Positions 29,675-41,060 are shown, counted from the stretch's first letter. The stretch: 64,000 nt of DNA from UTCFX2 sp963726375 (GCA_963726375.1 CAVSCE010000008.1:186001-250000), one strand, 5' to 3'. The notes: a model not told the origin generated them from the sequence alone. Numbers and translations are program-made.

Positions 29675-30974
29675 CTACTTCTCGATGATCTCGACGTCCA
29701 GGATCTTGTCACCAGCGGGCAAATTCATCGACTGAGACGGATCGCGCGGGGTCAAGCTGCTGAAGCACCTCCATCCCAGAGTTGAGCTTCCCAAAGATGG
29801 TATACCCACCGTTCAGCTGGGGAACCGGGGCGTATGTAATAAAGAACTGGCTCCCATTCGAGCTTGCACCGGCATTTGCCATCGCCAGCACACCCGGGCT
29901 GTCAAATGTCAGATTTGGATCGATTTCATTGTCAAACGCATAACCAGGACCTCCATACCCGGTCCCAGTCGGATCGCCTGCCTGCGCAACAAAATCAGGA
30001 AGAACCCGATGAAAAGTCACCCCGTCAAACCAATCGTTCCTGGCCAGGAAAATAAAACTGTTCACCGCCAATGGAGCCTTGTCCGCGAACAGATCAAGGG
30101 TGATGTCGCCTTTCTCGGTATGCAGCACCGCTGAATACTTTTTCTGCGGATCTAGAGAAAGCGGCGGGCATTCGGAGAACTGCCGCTCCTGCAGCACGGT
30201 CAGCGCGACCGTGGCCTCCAGGTTGGCAAAATCCATCGGGCCGCTGTAGGGCGATCCGTTGATCGCCAGGAAAGGGGTTCCCGGCATGCCGATCGAAGCG
30301 TTTTTTTCATACGCTTCACGAGCCAGCTGGACCAACTCGGGGCTATTCAGGTCTTGCTCAAACTGCTCAACATCCAGGCCAAGGCTGGCTGCTTCTTCCA
30401 GGAGCCAGGTTTGAAATGCTTCAGGATCGAGTGTCACCCAATCTGCTCGTTTTTCAAAAAGCAGGTCATGGACTTCCCAAAACTTCTCCTGTTTTCCGGC
30501 CGCTTCAGCAGCCTGGGCGGCAAGCGCTGCTTTATCATGGCTGCTCAGAGGGAAGTGGCGGTAGGTAATTCGCACGTCTTCAGGGTATTTTTGCTGTAGC
30601 TGCGCCAACACGGGCGCAATCCCGGCGCAGCCGGGTCACTGGAAATCGCTGTATTCCAGGATCGTCACCTGCGCATCGCTCGGACCGATGGTCCAATCGT
30701 CTTCGGTCACGGCAGGGAGGACGGATTCTACCGTCGGATTTGGCGTCGACTGACGGGTCTGGACTGTACAGCCTGCCTGCGCGGCCGGCTGGGCTTGGAA
30801 CGCCGTTCCCGTTGGGATCGCGATCGAAGCATCCGTAGCGGTCTTCGCTGGAGTTGATCCAGCATCTGAAGCAGGGGTAAGCTCCGAAGTGCTCGTCGGG
30901 AAAGCCGAGGTTTCACCCATGCAGGCTGCGAGAAAAAGCACAGCCAGGGCAGCGGTTAAGATCAGTCTCTTCAT
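29675..30974 (-). CDS. Candidate selenoprotein: lipoprotein with DsbA-like thioredoxin domain fused to a cyclophilin PPIase
   Basis: ATG 30974 opens a lipoprotein signal (LAAC, Cys 18), a Ser/Thr linker, then a DsbA/FrnE-like thioredoxin domain (VTILEYSDFQ..., IGMPGTPFLAINGS with cis-Pro). At the catalytic CxxC the first Cys codon is UGA (30636-30638, codon 113), giving U-P-G-C with C116 intact. The frame is the same on both sides. The C-terminal domain is cyclophilin (VTFHRVLPDFVAQAGD, GSQFFITYAPVPQLNGGYTIFG). A frame change near 29745 leads to the true end LPAGDKILDVEIIEK, stop TAG 29675-29677. Predicted role: extracytoplasmic thiol-disulfide exchange plus proline isomerisation during folding. 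The alternative is a one-base error in TGC or TGT. Confidence 0.82.
30600..30638 (-). promoter_or_regulatory. Candidate bacterial SECIS element of the DsbA-cyclophilin gene
   Basis: Starts with the in-frame UGA. Bases 18-23 after it (UGCGCC) pair perfectly with 30-35 (GGCGCA), extended by one U-G pair, closing a 6-base loop CGUGUU that begins 24 bases after the UGA and has G as its second base. The published bacterial consensus is a loop 16-37 bases from the UGA with a G in its first two positions. A competing hairpin (CCCGGC/GCCGGG) lies directly after the UGA. Confidence 0.5.
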
Positions 30975-31155
30975 TTACTTTTTCCTATTCTCCAATCATC
31001 AATTGGTCGTTAATCCCTATCCTGCCATGGTTCAAACCACCCGATAGACACTACCCAGCAAGATCATTCCTTTATACAAGCCTGCTGTTAAGATATCACC
31101 AGGGCATGGCAAGCCTTCTTTTCATCCCTTGCGCGACCTCGCGTTCTTGAGCTGT

Positions 31156-32437
31156 TCAGAATGAAGTGATCCAGGAAACCCGATTAAGGAAATCTGCCAG
31201 GGAATCACTTTGAGAGCGAAGCTTGCGCACCGCTGCGCCAACAGGGTCTTCGCTCGCGCCAGCCGCACCACCAGGCTCATCGGCGTAAGCTCCGTGAAAA
31301 GCAAAATAAGCTTGGTTCAATTTGCGCAGCCCAGCGGTAACCATTTTCCCAAAAGACTTCCCTGCGCTCTTCCATATATTGTTCCGCTTCTTCAATTTTC
31401 CCCTCAGCCAGCAACTTGTCGGCCGTCACCCTGGTTTTCTGCATTTCCTTGCGAAAATCAAACTTTGGTGGTCGACTCAGTCACCTGCTCTTGTTCCATT
31501 TCTGCTGGAGTTTGTGGTGGTTCATGGGTACCAATTCGGGATAATAACGCTCCAGCACTGCCCGGCTAATTTCTTTTCCTGCGATCGAGGCAACAGTTTC
31601 ATTGATTACCCGCAATTCTGGGCTTGTCTCATAATTGATCCCAAGCGGTCTGAGAGTCAGGTAATTGTGCACCCACTCATGCGAAACAACTTCACTCAAC
31701 CAGTCCAGGCTGCTGGAACTCGACCACCATGGTGGGATAAAGCCCCAACCCACCAATATTTTCTACCAGCGATGAGACATTCAAGGCGCTGATCGACCCG
31801 CTCCTCCAGCTCGATCCGCTGATCAATGGACAGGCCGCCTTCAGGGCAATGCTCTCGTCTTGCCGGATCACATCCCGCGGGCTGATAATCAAAATTAACG
31901 GCAGTGGAGTGCTGTGATAGAGCACAGGCGGCAACAGCTGCCCACCCAACGCACAGTCCTAACTCGGACACGATCGTGCTGATTTGGCTCTGTAGAATCG
32001 ATTCTGCCAGCGGACCAGTCTCATTGCGGCGGGCATATAGTTCATCCAATTCCTTGAGGAGCGCTGCCGAATATGCTCGCGGGTCCCCAATATTGGGATC
32101 AGCATAGATTTGCTCCAGCTCCTCCTTCCTGGCGTTGAATATTTGAACCAGCTCTAGATATTCCAGCACAAATTCCTTGCGATCGTCATCACCGAGATAG
32201 CGGTTTGTGCCCAAAGCAGCTTCAAAAAGCTTCAAACGCAGTGCATCTGACGTCCACCCAATGAAGTCGAACTCAATCTCACGAGTGAAGGCGCTGACCC
32301 TGCTCCAACTGATCTCCAGGCGCCACGTTGCTGCGCGCCAGCAGCAACATGGCAACCAAGACAACCGCGAGAAGACGAAAGACCTTAATAAGCGGCGGAG
32401 CGGTGTCATAGCGGGGATTGTACCATAGCGGTCTCAT
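31156..32437 (-). CDS. Membrane-anchored zinc metallopeptidase of unassigned family, about five frameshifts
   Basis: Pieced together: ATG 32435-32437 opens a short cytoplasmic stretch and one membrane helix (FRLLAVVLVAMLLLARSN). A charged helical region follows (IGWTSDALRLKLFEAALGTN), then GLGLYPTMVVEFQQPG, WLSEVVSHEWVHNYLTLRP with an HEWVH zinc motif, ELRVINETVASIAGKE supplying a likely Glu ligand, and a C-terminal AYFAFHGAYADEPGGAAG. This is gluzincin-like (HExxH plus downstream Glu). I cannot name the family. Breaks near 32310, 31880, 31740, 31470 and 31395 lie in the worst-sequenced part of the window. Confidence 0.62.
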
Positions 32438-32545
32438 TAAATATTGGCTCTAAAGCTCGTCTTATTATTACCAGGGCATGCTATAATCTTTCTTAACCGG
32501 GCGCTCTAGGATTATTAAATTCTCGCTGCCCAGTTGAGGTGGAAC

Positions 32546-33478
32546 ATGAATTTGCTTAGTCACAGGTGCTGCCGGATTTCCTGGGATCCAGCCTGGCAAA
32601 CTACCTGGTGCGCGAAGGTCACCAAGTGCGCGGGCTGGACGATCTCTCCGCTGGCGATCCGGCTGTGCTTTCATCCGATGTCTCATTCACCGCGGCGATG
32701 TCAGCGACCGCCCAAAGCTCTGGACGCTGCTCCAGGAAATCGATTGCGTATATCACCTGGCTGCCCGGGTATCTGTGCCAGAATCCAGTGCTTTACCCGC
32801 GCGAATATAATGCTGTCAAACGTGGGTGGTACGGTCAGCCTGATGGAGGCGATGCGGGATGTAGGCGTCCGCCGGGTGGTATTCATCTCATCCGGGGCAG
32901 TCTATGGCGATCAGGGGCAACAACCGTTTACGTGAGAACGCTGCCCCAAACCCGCGCTCGCCCTATGCGGTCTCCAAGCTGGCGGCGGAATATTACATCC
33001 GAACGATTGGCGACCTGTGGGGCATCGAGACCGTGTTACTGCGGGTTTTAATGCCTTCGGTCCCGGACAGCACCTGCCGCCATCCCACGCTCCGGTCGTG
33101 CCCAATTATCTCCGCCAGACAATGCGAGGCGGAACCCTCGTGATGCATGGCGATGGGTCCCAAACCCGGGATTATGTCTATGTGGATGATGTAGTCAGTG
33201 CCATGATCGCTGCGGCTACCGCGCCGGGGATCAACCACCAGATCATCAACATCGGCAGTGGAAAGAGACCAGTATCCGTGATCTGGTCCGTCTGATCATG
33301 GAGGTGACCGGCATGAACCTTGAGGCGATCAGTCAACCCGAACAATGACCCAGGCGTCTCCCGGATGCAGGCGGATATTCCGTCTGGCGCGCGAAAAGCT
33401 CGGCTACCAACCCCGTTTTTCCTTGAGGAAGGGCTGCGCCTCACACTCAAGCGGGATCCCGCTTCAACAACGAATTGA
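32546..33478 (+). CDS. NAD-dependent epimerase/dehydratase (extended SDR), many frameshifts
   Basis: Fragments in different frames line up along one SDR protein of about 310 residues: LVTGAAGF and LGSSLANYLVREGHQVRGLD (nucleotide-binding GxxGxxG), VYHLAA, RRVVFISSGAVYGD, SPYAVSKLAAEYY (catalytic YxxxK), FGPGQHLPPSHAPVVPNYL and GDGSQTRDYVYVDDVV. This is the UDP-glucose 4-epimerase/GDP-mannose dehydratase type acting on nucleotide sugars. At least five frame changes; all neighbours show similar errors, so decay is not implied. The end YQPRFSLEEGLRLTLKRD matches the family. Confidence 0.82.
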
Positions 33479-33594
33479 CCAGCCGTTCTATAAGGCCGGG
33501 TGAAATGCTTAACCCTCCTGGAATTTCTATACTCAAATCCGTGAAGAAGTCGTCAATTGGACCTACTGAACGAAATCGAAGTGGAGGGCGTAAA

Positions 33595-34882
33595 ATGGCA
33601 GTTACAGCAGTCGTAGGTCTTCAATGGGGGGACGAGGCCAAAGGGAAAATTGTTGACATGCTCTCTCCATATGCCATATCGTCGCCCGGTTCAATGGCGG
33701 TGACAACGCCGGTCATACGGTCGTAAACCACTATGGGACTTTCAAGCTGCGCCTGACACCAAATGGCTTCTCCAATCCAAAAACGATCTGCGTGATCGGA
33801 CCCGGGGTCGTGGTAAATCCCGGCTACATTGATCGACTGAGATCGAGCGAATCCAGAGCGGCGGGATTGAACATGACAGGGCGCTTGTGGGTCTCGCCAC
33901 GTTGCCATCCTGATAATGCCCTATCATCGCATGCTCGAAGGGATTTATGAGGAAGCCAAAGGCGCACTCAAAACCGGCACAACCCAGCGGGGCATCGGGC
34001 CGGTATTCGCTGACAAGGTCAGCTACAATGGGATCCGCTTTTTTGACCTCGCCGACGAAGACCAGTTTTCACCGGCAAGCTGCGTATGCAGCTTTCCATT
34101 AAAAATCCAATCTTTCAGGCATTTGAATTGCCAGCCTCTCGATTTCGAACAGGTTTATCGAGATACCCTCGACCAATACAATGAGATAAAAGAACTTTAT
34201 TCGTGAACCGTTTGGCTTGATCCAGGAAACCTCTAACCCAAGGCGAAGAAGTGCTGCTCGAAGGTGCGCAGGGTGCTCTGCTGGATAACAACTGGGGGAC
34301 CTACCCATACTGTACAGCCTCAATCACTTTATCAGGCGGGGCATGTGCCGGGCTGGGGATAGCCCCACGCTGGATTGAGCGAGTTATTGGCGTTACAAAG
34401 GCGTATACTACCCGGGTCGGCGCCGGACCGATGCCCAGCGAGCTGCATGATGAATTCGGTGTAAAGCTTCAGGAGGCTGGCCAGGAGTTCGGCACCGTCA
34501 CCGGGCGCGGCGCGGCGCTGCGGCTGGTTCGATGCCGAGCTGGTGCGCTTCACCGCCAGCTCAACGGTTGCAACCGAGCTGGCTCTCACCAAGCTGGATG
34601 TCCTGGATGATTTCGCAGAGATCAAAATCTGTACCGGCTACCTTCTTCCAGGGAGCGAACGGCTTTGGCACTATTGGGAATTAGATGCAGAACAGCTGAG
34701 CGAATGCGAGCCAGTTTACCATGAACTACCCGGCTGGCAGAAGTCTACCACTGAGTTGCGCCGTTTCAGCGACCTGCCGATCCAGGCTCAGGCTTACATC
34801 CAAAAAATCGAAGGGTTTGATTGGGGTTCCAGTGCGCTTTATTTCGGTTGGACCGGCTCGCGAATCAACGATACAGGTGTAA
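33595..34882 (+). CDS. purA: Adenylosuccinate synthetase PurA, several frameshifts
   Basis: GTP-dependent ligation of IMP and aspartate on the way to AMP. Start ATG 33595 after GGAGGGC gives VVGLQWGDEAKGKIVDMLS (P-loop). Pieces in other frames follow: ARFNGGDNAGHTVV, RGIGPVFADKVS, EGAQGALLDNNWGTYPYCT, GVTKAYTTRVGAGPMPSEL and the end VGPARESTIQV (TAA 34880-34882). At least six frame changes, for example an extra T near 34822. Convergent with purB, 8 bp between stops. Confidence 0.92.
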
Positions 34883-34890
34883 AGCCAGCT

Positions 34891-36283
34891 TCAGCCGAAC
34901 CGCCGTTTTATCTCTTTCGCAAGCCAGCGCGCCCGCTGTGGCGCATCCCCCAGGTGATGGCTTGCATCCATCAGCACGCGCAGGTTCTGCTCCTGTAAAT
35001 ACCGATTAAGCTCAGGATCAGCGGCAATCAATTCACTGAGCGGGTTGGGAACCCCGCTTTGTCTTTTTTCCCACGCAGCAAGTGAATGCACCCGCAGCCG
35101 CTCGTGCATCTCCTGTCGGTCGGCGCCCGCCTTGCACAGCGCCATCAGCACCCGCTCCACGGCGGCAAAAGGAGCATATTCATTAAAGTTTCGCTCCATC
35201 GCTGCCAGGTCCACCGACAACCCATCAACCAGCCGGCGCGCCGTTCTCAACAGCTCATCGGCGGTCAAGAATGCCTCAGGGAGAAGCGTCCGGCGGTTTG
35301 CTGAGTTATCGAGCGTTCGTTCCAGCAGCGAATGAGCAGCATTATCCCAGGCCAGGCGCGGCAGTCCGGCAAGCTGACGGGCGAGCGAATTAATTTTTTC
35401 CGCCTGGATCGGATTACGCTTGAAGGGCATCGCCGAAGATCCTACCTGGTCCCTGGCAAACGGCTCGCTCCATTCGCCCACTGGAGGCGATTGTAAGAAT
35501 CGAAGGTCGAAAGCAAATTTATACAGGGACCCCCCAATCCTGCGAGGGCGCTCACAACCTGAAAATCTTGCTTGCGGGGATAAACCTGGGTGACAATTGG
35601 AAAAAACGAGAGATCGAGCAGCTCCGAAAGCCGGTCTTCAAAACGCTCCAGCTGCTCGGCGCCGATCAGCTCTGCAAAAGAAGCACCTGTCCCAACTGCA
35701 CCGCGCAGCCCCTTGCCGCGCATGGTCACCCTAAGGTCCGACAGCTGCTCCCAGTCAATCAACAGGTCCTGGGCATAAGTAGCGAAACGGTAGCCAAGCG
35801 TGGATGGCTCAGCCGGCTGCAGATGGGTGAAGGCAATCAGAGGCGTATCTGCCCATGCATCGATCTTCGCCGCAAAAATGACAAGCAGCTCACGCAAGCC
35901 CTGCATCACCAGATCCAAAGCCTCGCGCGCGTCCGCAGCACATCTGCATTGTCTTCTATGTCCGCTGAAGTCGCACCAAGGTGCAGGATCCTACCTCCGG
36001 CCGGTGCCTGCTCGGCGAAAGCCTTCAACTCAGCCATCAAATCATGGTGGATTTCAGACTCAATCGCCAGCGCCCGGTTAACATCCACATGATCGATATG
36101 AAGACGCAAATCTGCAACTTCCTCCGGGGAGACCAGACCCATTTCAGCCTGCGCTTCAGCCAGCGCCAACCAGACCCGCCGCCATAATCTCCTTTTGTGC
36201 ACCTCTGACCACACCTGACGCATCTGATCACTGCCGTAGCGCCAGGAGAACGGAGATAAATAGGACAAATAATCTTGAGTCAT
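34891..36283 (-). CDS. purB: Adenylosuccinate lyase PurB, two frameshifts
   Basis: Splits adenylosuccinate to AMP and SAICAR to AICAR. The superfamily signature GSSAMPFKRNP lies near residue 280; THLQPAEPSTLGYR and LHLGATSADIEDN (catalytic His regions) are earlier. The three open pieces meet near 35910 and 35470. About 464 residues from ATG 36283 (MTQDYLSYLSPF). It acts directly after the convergent purA gene product in AMP synthesis, so the pair is functionally linked though on opposite strands. Confidence 0.94.
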
Positions 36284-36388
36284 AGGGTCACATACAGTCA
36301 TTCAAACCGATTCTGGAAAATGACGTCGCAGGATTGCTCAGCAGATGAATGCGATTTCACGGCTCTTGCTCCAGATAAATTATACCCC

Positions 36389-37277
36389 TCAGGGTGTCGG
36401 CTCCACCCCGTCAAACAAATCCCGCTCCTTCACCTTACCTACGACCTCTGGATACGCCCGCATAAATGAATCCTTTGATCCCATCTTCTTCCAGATCCAA
36501 CCGATCGGCCCGCGGTTAGGCGGACCACCGTCCAGCTGGCTCGCATGGCAGGCTGCCGCGGCAGCTCTTGCCTCCGCAGCTTCGCTCGTATCAATCCGGG
36601 CATGGACAGGAAAATCGCCCTGCTCGACGATCGCAAGGAAATCGATGTCCCCGTTGCGTCCAAATTTGCGCGGATCCCGTCCAAAGAGCGGCATCAATCG
36701 CGCCGCCAGCTTTAAAACCCCTTTCGGAAAAACCGAGTAATACAGCTTTTGAGGCTGGAAAGGCGGCAGCTTTTCTGGATCACAGTAATCCGCATTACCA
36801 GCCAGATAAAAAGCCCGGACAGTGGCTCGATGGATGGCGATATGGTCCGGATGCATATACCCGCCAATGGGATCAAATGTGATCAAGATCTGCGGCTGCA
36901 GCCGGCGGATATGCGAAACCACCCGCCCTGCGACCTCTTCCAAAGGAGCATTGATCAGCGCTTGAGGGTGAAGGTTGTCTTCTGAGCCTTGCATTCCTGA
37001 ATCGCGGTAGTCCAGGAAATAAAAACCCGTCAATCCCAGGATCCCGGCTGCACAGCGCAGCTCCGAGACACGCCGCTCGGCTATCGAATCCAAACCCTTC
37101 CAGGTAGCTCTCGGCAACCTCACCCGCTTCGCCGCGCGTTGCGCAAACCAGATGAGTCCGCACCCCCTTTTGGGCATAAGCCGCAAGCGTCCCACCGATC
37201 CCAAAGGACTCGTCATCCGGGTGCGCCAGTACGGCCAGCAGCGTGTGCGTTCCTTCCATTTGTGCTGGTTCCATCAT
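36389..37277 (-). CDS. LmbE/PIG-L family deacetylase, one frameshift
   Basis: Zinc de-N-acetylase of the GlcNAc-PI/MshB/BshB fold: first metal motif AHPDDESFGIGG near residue 18 and HPDHIAIHRATVRAF near 145. The frame changes near 37100 between GEVAESYLEGF and DSIAERRVSELRCAAGILG. About 295 residues. The start overlaps the msrA stop (ATGA), so the two are coupled. The substrate could be an amino-sugar conjugate such as a low-molecular-weight thiol precursor, but this is not shown. Confidence 0.88.
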
Positions 37278-37824
37278 GACGATTTCAGCTTGTTTGCAAA
37301 TTTCTTTCGAAACTTCGCTACCTTCGGTGCGACAACCACCTGGCAGTATCCCTGGTAAGGATTGTGCTTGAAGTATTCCTGGTGATATGCTTCCGCCTCG
37401 AAAAATGCCTGCAGGGGTGCGAGCTGCGTCACAATCGGATCATCCCAGATTTGCATCGCCGTAATCTCGCGGATCACTGCTTCGGCCGTCTCCTTCTGGG
37501 TTGGATCGTGATAGAAGATGACTGAGCGGTACTGCGTGCCCACATCTGCCCCTTGCCGGTTCAGCGTGGTGGGATTGTGGATTGAGAAAAAGACTTCCAG
37601 GATTTCCCGGTAGCTGATCTTGGTCGGGTTAAAAGACGCGCACGACTTCGGCATGGCCTGTCTTTCCGCCGCATACCTGCTGATAGGTTGGGTGCTCCAT
37701 ACTCCCACCCGAATAACCTGAATTCCACACTTGAAACCCCCTCTAAATCATCGAACACCGCTTCCAGGCACCAGAAACATCCGCCGCCTAACGTTGCGGT
37801 CTCATATTCTTCACCTTCACTCAT
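37274..37824 (-). CDS. msrA: Peptide methionine-S-sulfoxide reductase MsrA, frameshifts
   Basis: Repairs methionine-S-sulfoxide in proteins. Catalytic motif GGGCFWCLEAVF at residues 13-24, then after frame changes near 37715 and 37640 the family sequence RVSFNPTKISYREILEVFF, NRQGADVGTQYRSVIF and AEAYHQEYF. About 180 residues. Both cysteines of GCFWC are ordinary TGC/TGT codons. It lies directly upstream of, and overlaps, the LmbE-like gene. Confidence 0.93.
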
Positions 37825-37923
37825 CGCTCTACCTCCAAATCAGCATACCCGATAATCAATATTCACTATTCAACGTTTGAATACAAAGTTCAGGCTTAAC
37901 TATTTTCCAGTCTTTAGAAATTG

Positions 37924-40516
37924 CTACTGAATCCGCACCGAGCTACCCAGCTCGGTTTTCTCTACTTCAATCCGGGTTGGAAAGGCGTCTTTTAATTCAT
38001 CGATGTGCGTGATCACCAGGATTTTTGCAAAATCCTGCTGCACCAGGTTGATCGCCTCAATCAAACGCTGGCGGCCTAATGCGTCCTGGCTGCCAAAGCC
38101 TTCGTCGATGACCAGCGTCTGCAGGCGCGCTCCGGCCCGTTGTGCAAGCACTTCTGAGAGCGCCAGGCGGATCGCGAAGTTCACCCGAAAGGATTCCCCA
38201 CCTGAGAACATCTCATAATCCCGCGTCCCGGCGCCGTCGCTGATCTGGATGTCCAGCGTTTCCCTGAGATCATCCCGGTTTCGGTCCCGATACTGCGTTT
38301 GGGTCACAAACCGGACGGACATCCCGCCGCCGCTAAGCCGGGCAAGCGTTTCATTTGCTTTACTTTCGATCTCGGGCAGCGCCTGCTCGATCAGCAAAGC
38401 CGGGACACCATCTTTCCCAAAAGCCCGCTCGAGCTGCCTTAAAAGCTGAACCTGCTGCGCCAGACCTTCCCGCTCAGACTCAAAATCGCGTTTGCGGCTT
38501 TCAGTCCGTCGAGAACCGCTACCTTCTGGTGGGCAGCTCCCTTCTCCATCCGCAGGCGGTTCTCCTGCTCCTTAAGATCCAGCAGCTGCCGTTCCAGCTC
38601 GTCCAGGTCTGGCGCTTTGGCTTGCGCTGCTGCGAAAGACTTCTGCAGCCTGATCATAAGCTGATTTTTCACGCAAGGTTTCGGCTTCCAGGTCGGTCAT
38701 CTGTACTACCAATTCTGCAATCTCGCGGCCCAGGGGAGCCAGCGCTGCTCGTGCCTGCTCCAGCTCGCGCAAAGAGGCTTCGCTAGCCCGTCCTGATGCT
38801 TCCGCCAGGCGGATCTCATCGTGAGCAGCGGCGTCATATCCGGTTTTTAATAGCTCTGCGTCGATCTCTGCCAAATGCAGTCGCGCTTTGATAGCATACT
38901 TCTCCTGATCCAAAAGCGCCTGCACCTCACCCAGCCGCATCGCACCTTTCGTTTTCCAGCCGTCTGCCCGAGACTGCAGCGCACTCCAGCTGCTGATCTA
39001 ATACCGCAACCCGGTTCGAATATTGGCGAATTTCTGCATCCAGCGATCCCATTTCAGCAATCTGGGCCGACAGCTCCTCCAGCTCCTGATCGATTTGACC
39101 TCGCTTCGCCAGGTTCTCGCGATAGCGGTCTCCCATTTCTTTACCATCCGCCTCCAGGCGCTCGATCAGAGTCAAGCGATCGCTGGCTGACAGGGGCTGT
39201 CCGCACAACGGACAGTCCGCCGCATCGCTTGCTCTTAATCGTTCGATCCGCTCTTTCAGCCGTTCCATCTCGGGTTTGAGGCTGCTGTTTTCGGCTCTCT
39301 GATCCGCCTGCTGCTGTCGTTTCTCAAGCAGCTGGGCTTCCAGCATCCCACGCTGAGCAGAACGAGTCTCAGCCTGTAACTGCGATTGACTGGCTGTCTC
39401 GCGCTGGCGGTTAAGTTCCACAGCCGTCTCAACCCCCTGCAGGATTTGTTCCTGCTCACGAATCAATCCATCACGCTCTTGTTCTAACCGGGCGCGCTCA
39501 GCCTGGATGGTCGTCCGCGGTGCCTCGCGCTGTTTTTCAATTTCTCGAAACTGCTCTGCAACCTTTTCGATGCCAGCCAGCTCGACTCGTTTTTTTTGCC
39601 AGGCAACATGATCAGCCTCAATCTGTTCTGCTCTCCCCAGAAGTTCCGAAAAAGACTGCTGTTCCTGCTGGCGCTGAAAAAGCTTTATCCGGGTCTCTTC
39701 CAGCCGGCGGGAGCTGCTCTCGAGCTGTCGGGCAATCACGTCCAACATCCGCTTTTGCTCTTCCAACCGGGCTGCTTCCTGGCGAGCGATCTGAACTCCC
39801 GCTTCCTGCCACGCATAAAGTGTTTCCACGCGCTTCAGATTTGCCCCAAGCTCCTCCAGCCGTTCTCGGCGAGCTTGCTCTTCGCTCAACTCTTCACTGA
39901 TCTCCCTGAGCCGGCCGTCCAGGGCTGTAATTTCAGATTCCACCCCCCGTCGGCGCTCGACCGCCCGGCCGCGATAGCTCTCCCAGGCATCCAGCCCCAG
40001 GATGCTCCCAAGAATGCGCTTGCGGTCTCCTGGGCGCTGTTGGGTGAACTGGTCAGCCTTACCCTGAAGAAAGAATGAAGCGTTTGTGAAGGTCTCAAAA
40101 TCCATCCTGAGGGTCTGCTCGATCCGCGCTTCAGTCTCGCGCAGCGTCCGCTCCGTCAGCGGCTTCCAGGTACCTCGGGCGATCTGCTCGTTTGCCGGAC
40201 CAGCGCCATCCCCCTGCAGGATCTGGAACTCCAGGGACATCGTCTTATCGCGCGGTTTGATCCGCCGCACCTTATAGATATTTCCTTCGTATCCAAAAAT
40301 TAAGGCCACATCAGCAAGTGCTGAGCGCTGATGGATCAGCGAATCATCTCGCTTGCGCGCCTGGCCAAACAGCGCCCATGTGAGCGCGTCCAAAATCGAC
40401 GACTTCCCCGCCCCATTCGATCCGGCGATACAGGCCAGATCAAACGCAGTGAAGTCGATCTCGGCTGGTTCGCGATAGGATAGAAAACCCGTGATAGAAA
40501 GATGTATCGGGATCAT
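37924..40516 (-). CDS. sbcC: DNA repair exonuclease ATPase subunit SbcC (Rad50-like), three or more frameshifts
   Basis: SMC-like ATPase. Walker A IAGSNGAGKSSILDALTWALFG near residue 30, long coiled coil, zinc hook CPLCGQPL near 440, second coiled coil, then the ABC signature MFSGGESFRVNFAIRLAL and Walker B LVIDEGFGSQD. Frame changes near 38935, 38620 and 38430. About 860 residues. The start is taken as ATG 40516 (MIPIHLSITGFLSY). The usual partner gene sbcD is not adjacent. Confidence 0.93.
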
Positions 40517-40575
40517 TGCCGATCCCAATCTTACCAGAATTCCCCTTGAATAATCCCTAACGGTTTCTGAGTACT

Positions 40576-40830
40576 TCAGCCTCTTTGAACATAAACCACA
40601 TCTTTCGGCCGGACGCGCTCAATCACCTTCAGCGCTACCTCCTGTCCGGACTCGGCTTCATTGATATACTCGTGATCGATCTGTAGCGAGCCAACCTGCT
40701 GCTCGAATTCAGTCGTCCGACCCAGGAGCTGAACGGTCTCCCCCAGCCGGACCGGGCCGCTCAAGGCAATCACCGCCACGCTGATCCGATCATAATAATG
40801 GGTCACCATCCCGATTGGAATCCAGGTCAT
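40576..40830 (-). CDS. Translation elongation factor-like small protein (EF-Tu domain 2 fold)
   Basis: 84 residues, MTWIPIGMVTHYYDRISVAV, with beta-barrel features shared by domain 2 of translational GTPases (GPVRLGETVQLLGRTTEF, SLQIDHEYINEAESGQEVALKV). Such stand-alone barrels are known in bacteria next to U32 peptidases or alone; their role is unclear. A GGAGG-type site precedes the ATG. It is 60 bp upstream of sbcC relative to the right-hand flank and may not belong to its operon. Confidence 0.78.
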   Translation of the reverse strand: MTWIPIGMVTHYYDRISVAVIALSGPVRLGETVQLLGRTTEFEQQVGSLQIDHEYINEAESGQEVALKVIERVRPKDVVYVQRG

Positions 40831-41060
40831 TCCGGCCTCCTTTCGCCCTTATATGTAGTATAGAGGAGAGTGAAGGAATGTCAAGCGGAGATGTCATTAG
40901 AATCTTCAGTTTCGGACCAGATCTACCGATGGGTGAACGCTTTTTTACAAATTGGGAAAGGTTGATGAGCTGGTAAATGGTTCGGAAGTGCAAGGTTAAC
41001 GCTTGCGCCAATCCTTCCCGAGCGATAAAATGAAAGAAAAGGGATTCGATTTATCCTACG
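40831..41060. other. Intergenic, divergent promoter region
   Basis: About 230 bp between the elongation-factor-like gene (minus) and lutA (plus). I see no RNA gene, repeat or clear riboswitch; it presumably holds both promoters. Confidence 0.5.

Noticed and set aside
30621..30635. Perfect hairpin CCCGGC/GCCGGG directly after the UGA as the SECIS element
   Set aside because: Its 3-base loop lies only 7 bases after the UGA, too close for the bacterial SECIS rule; the second hairpin with its loop 24 bases away fits better. It may compete with it.
40576..40830. SbcD partner of SbcC
   Set aside because: 84 residues, no phosphodiesterase motifs; it matches a translation-factor barrel.
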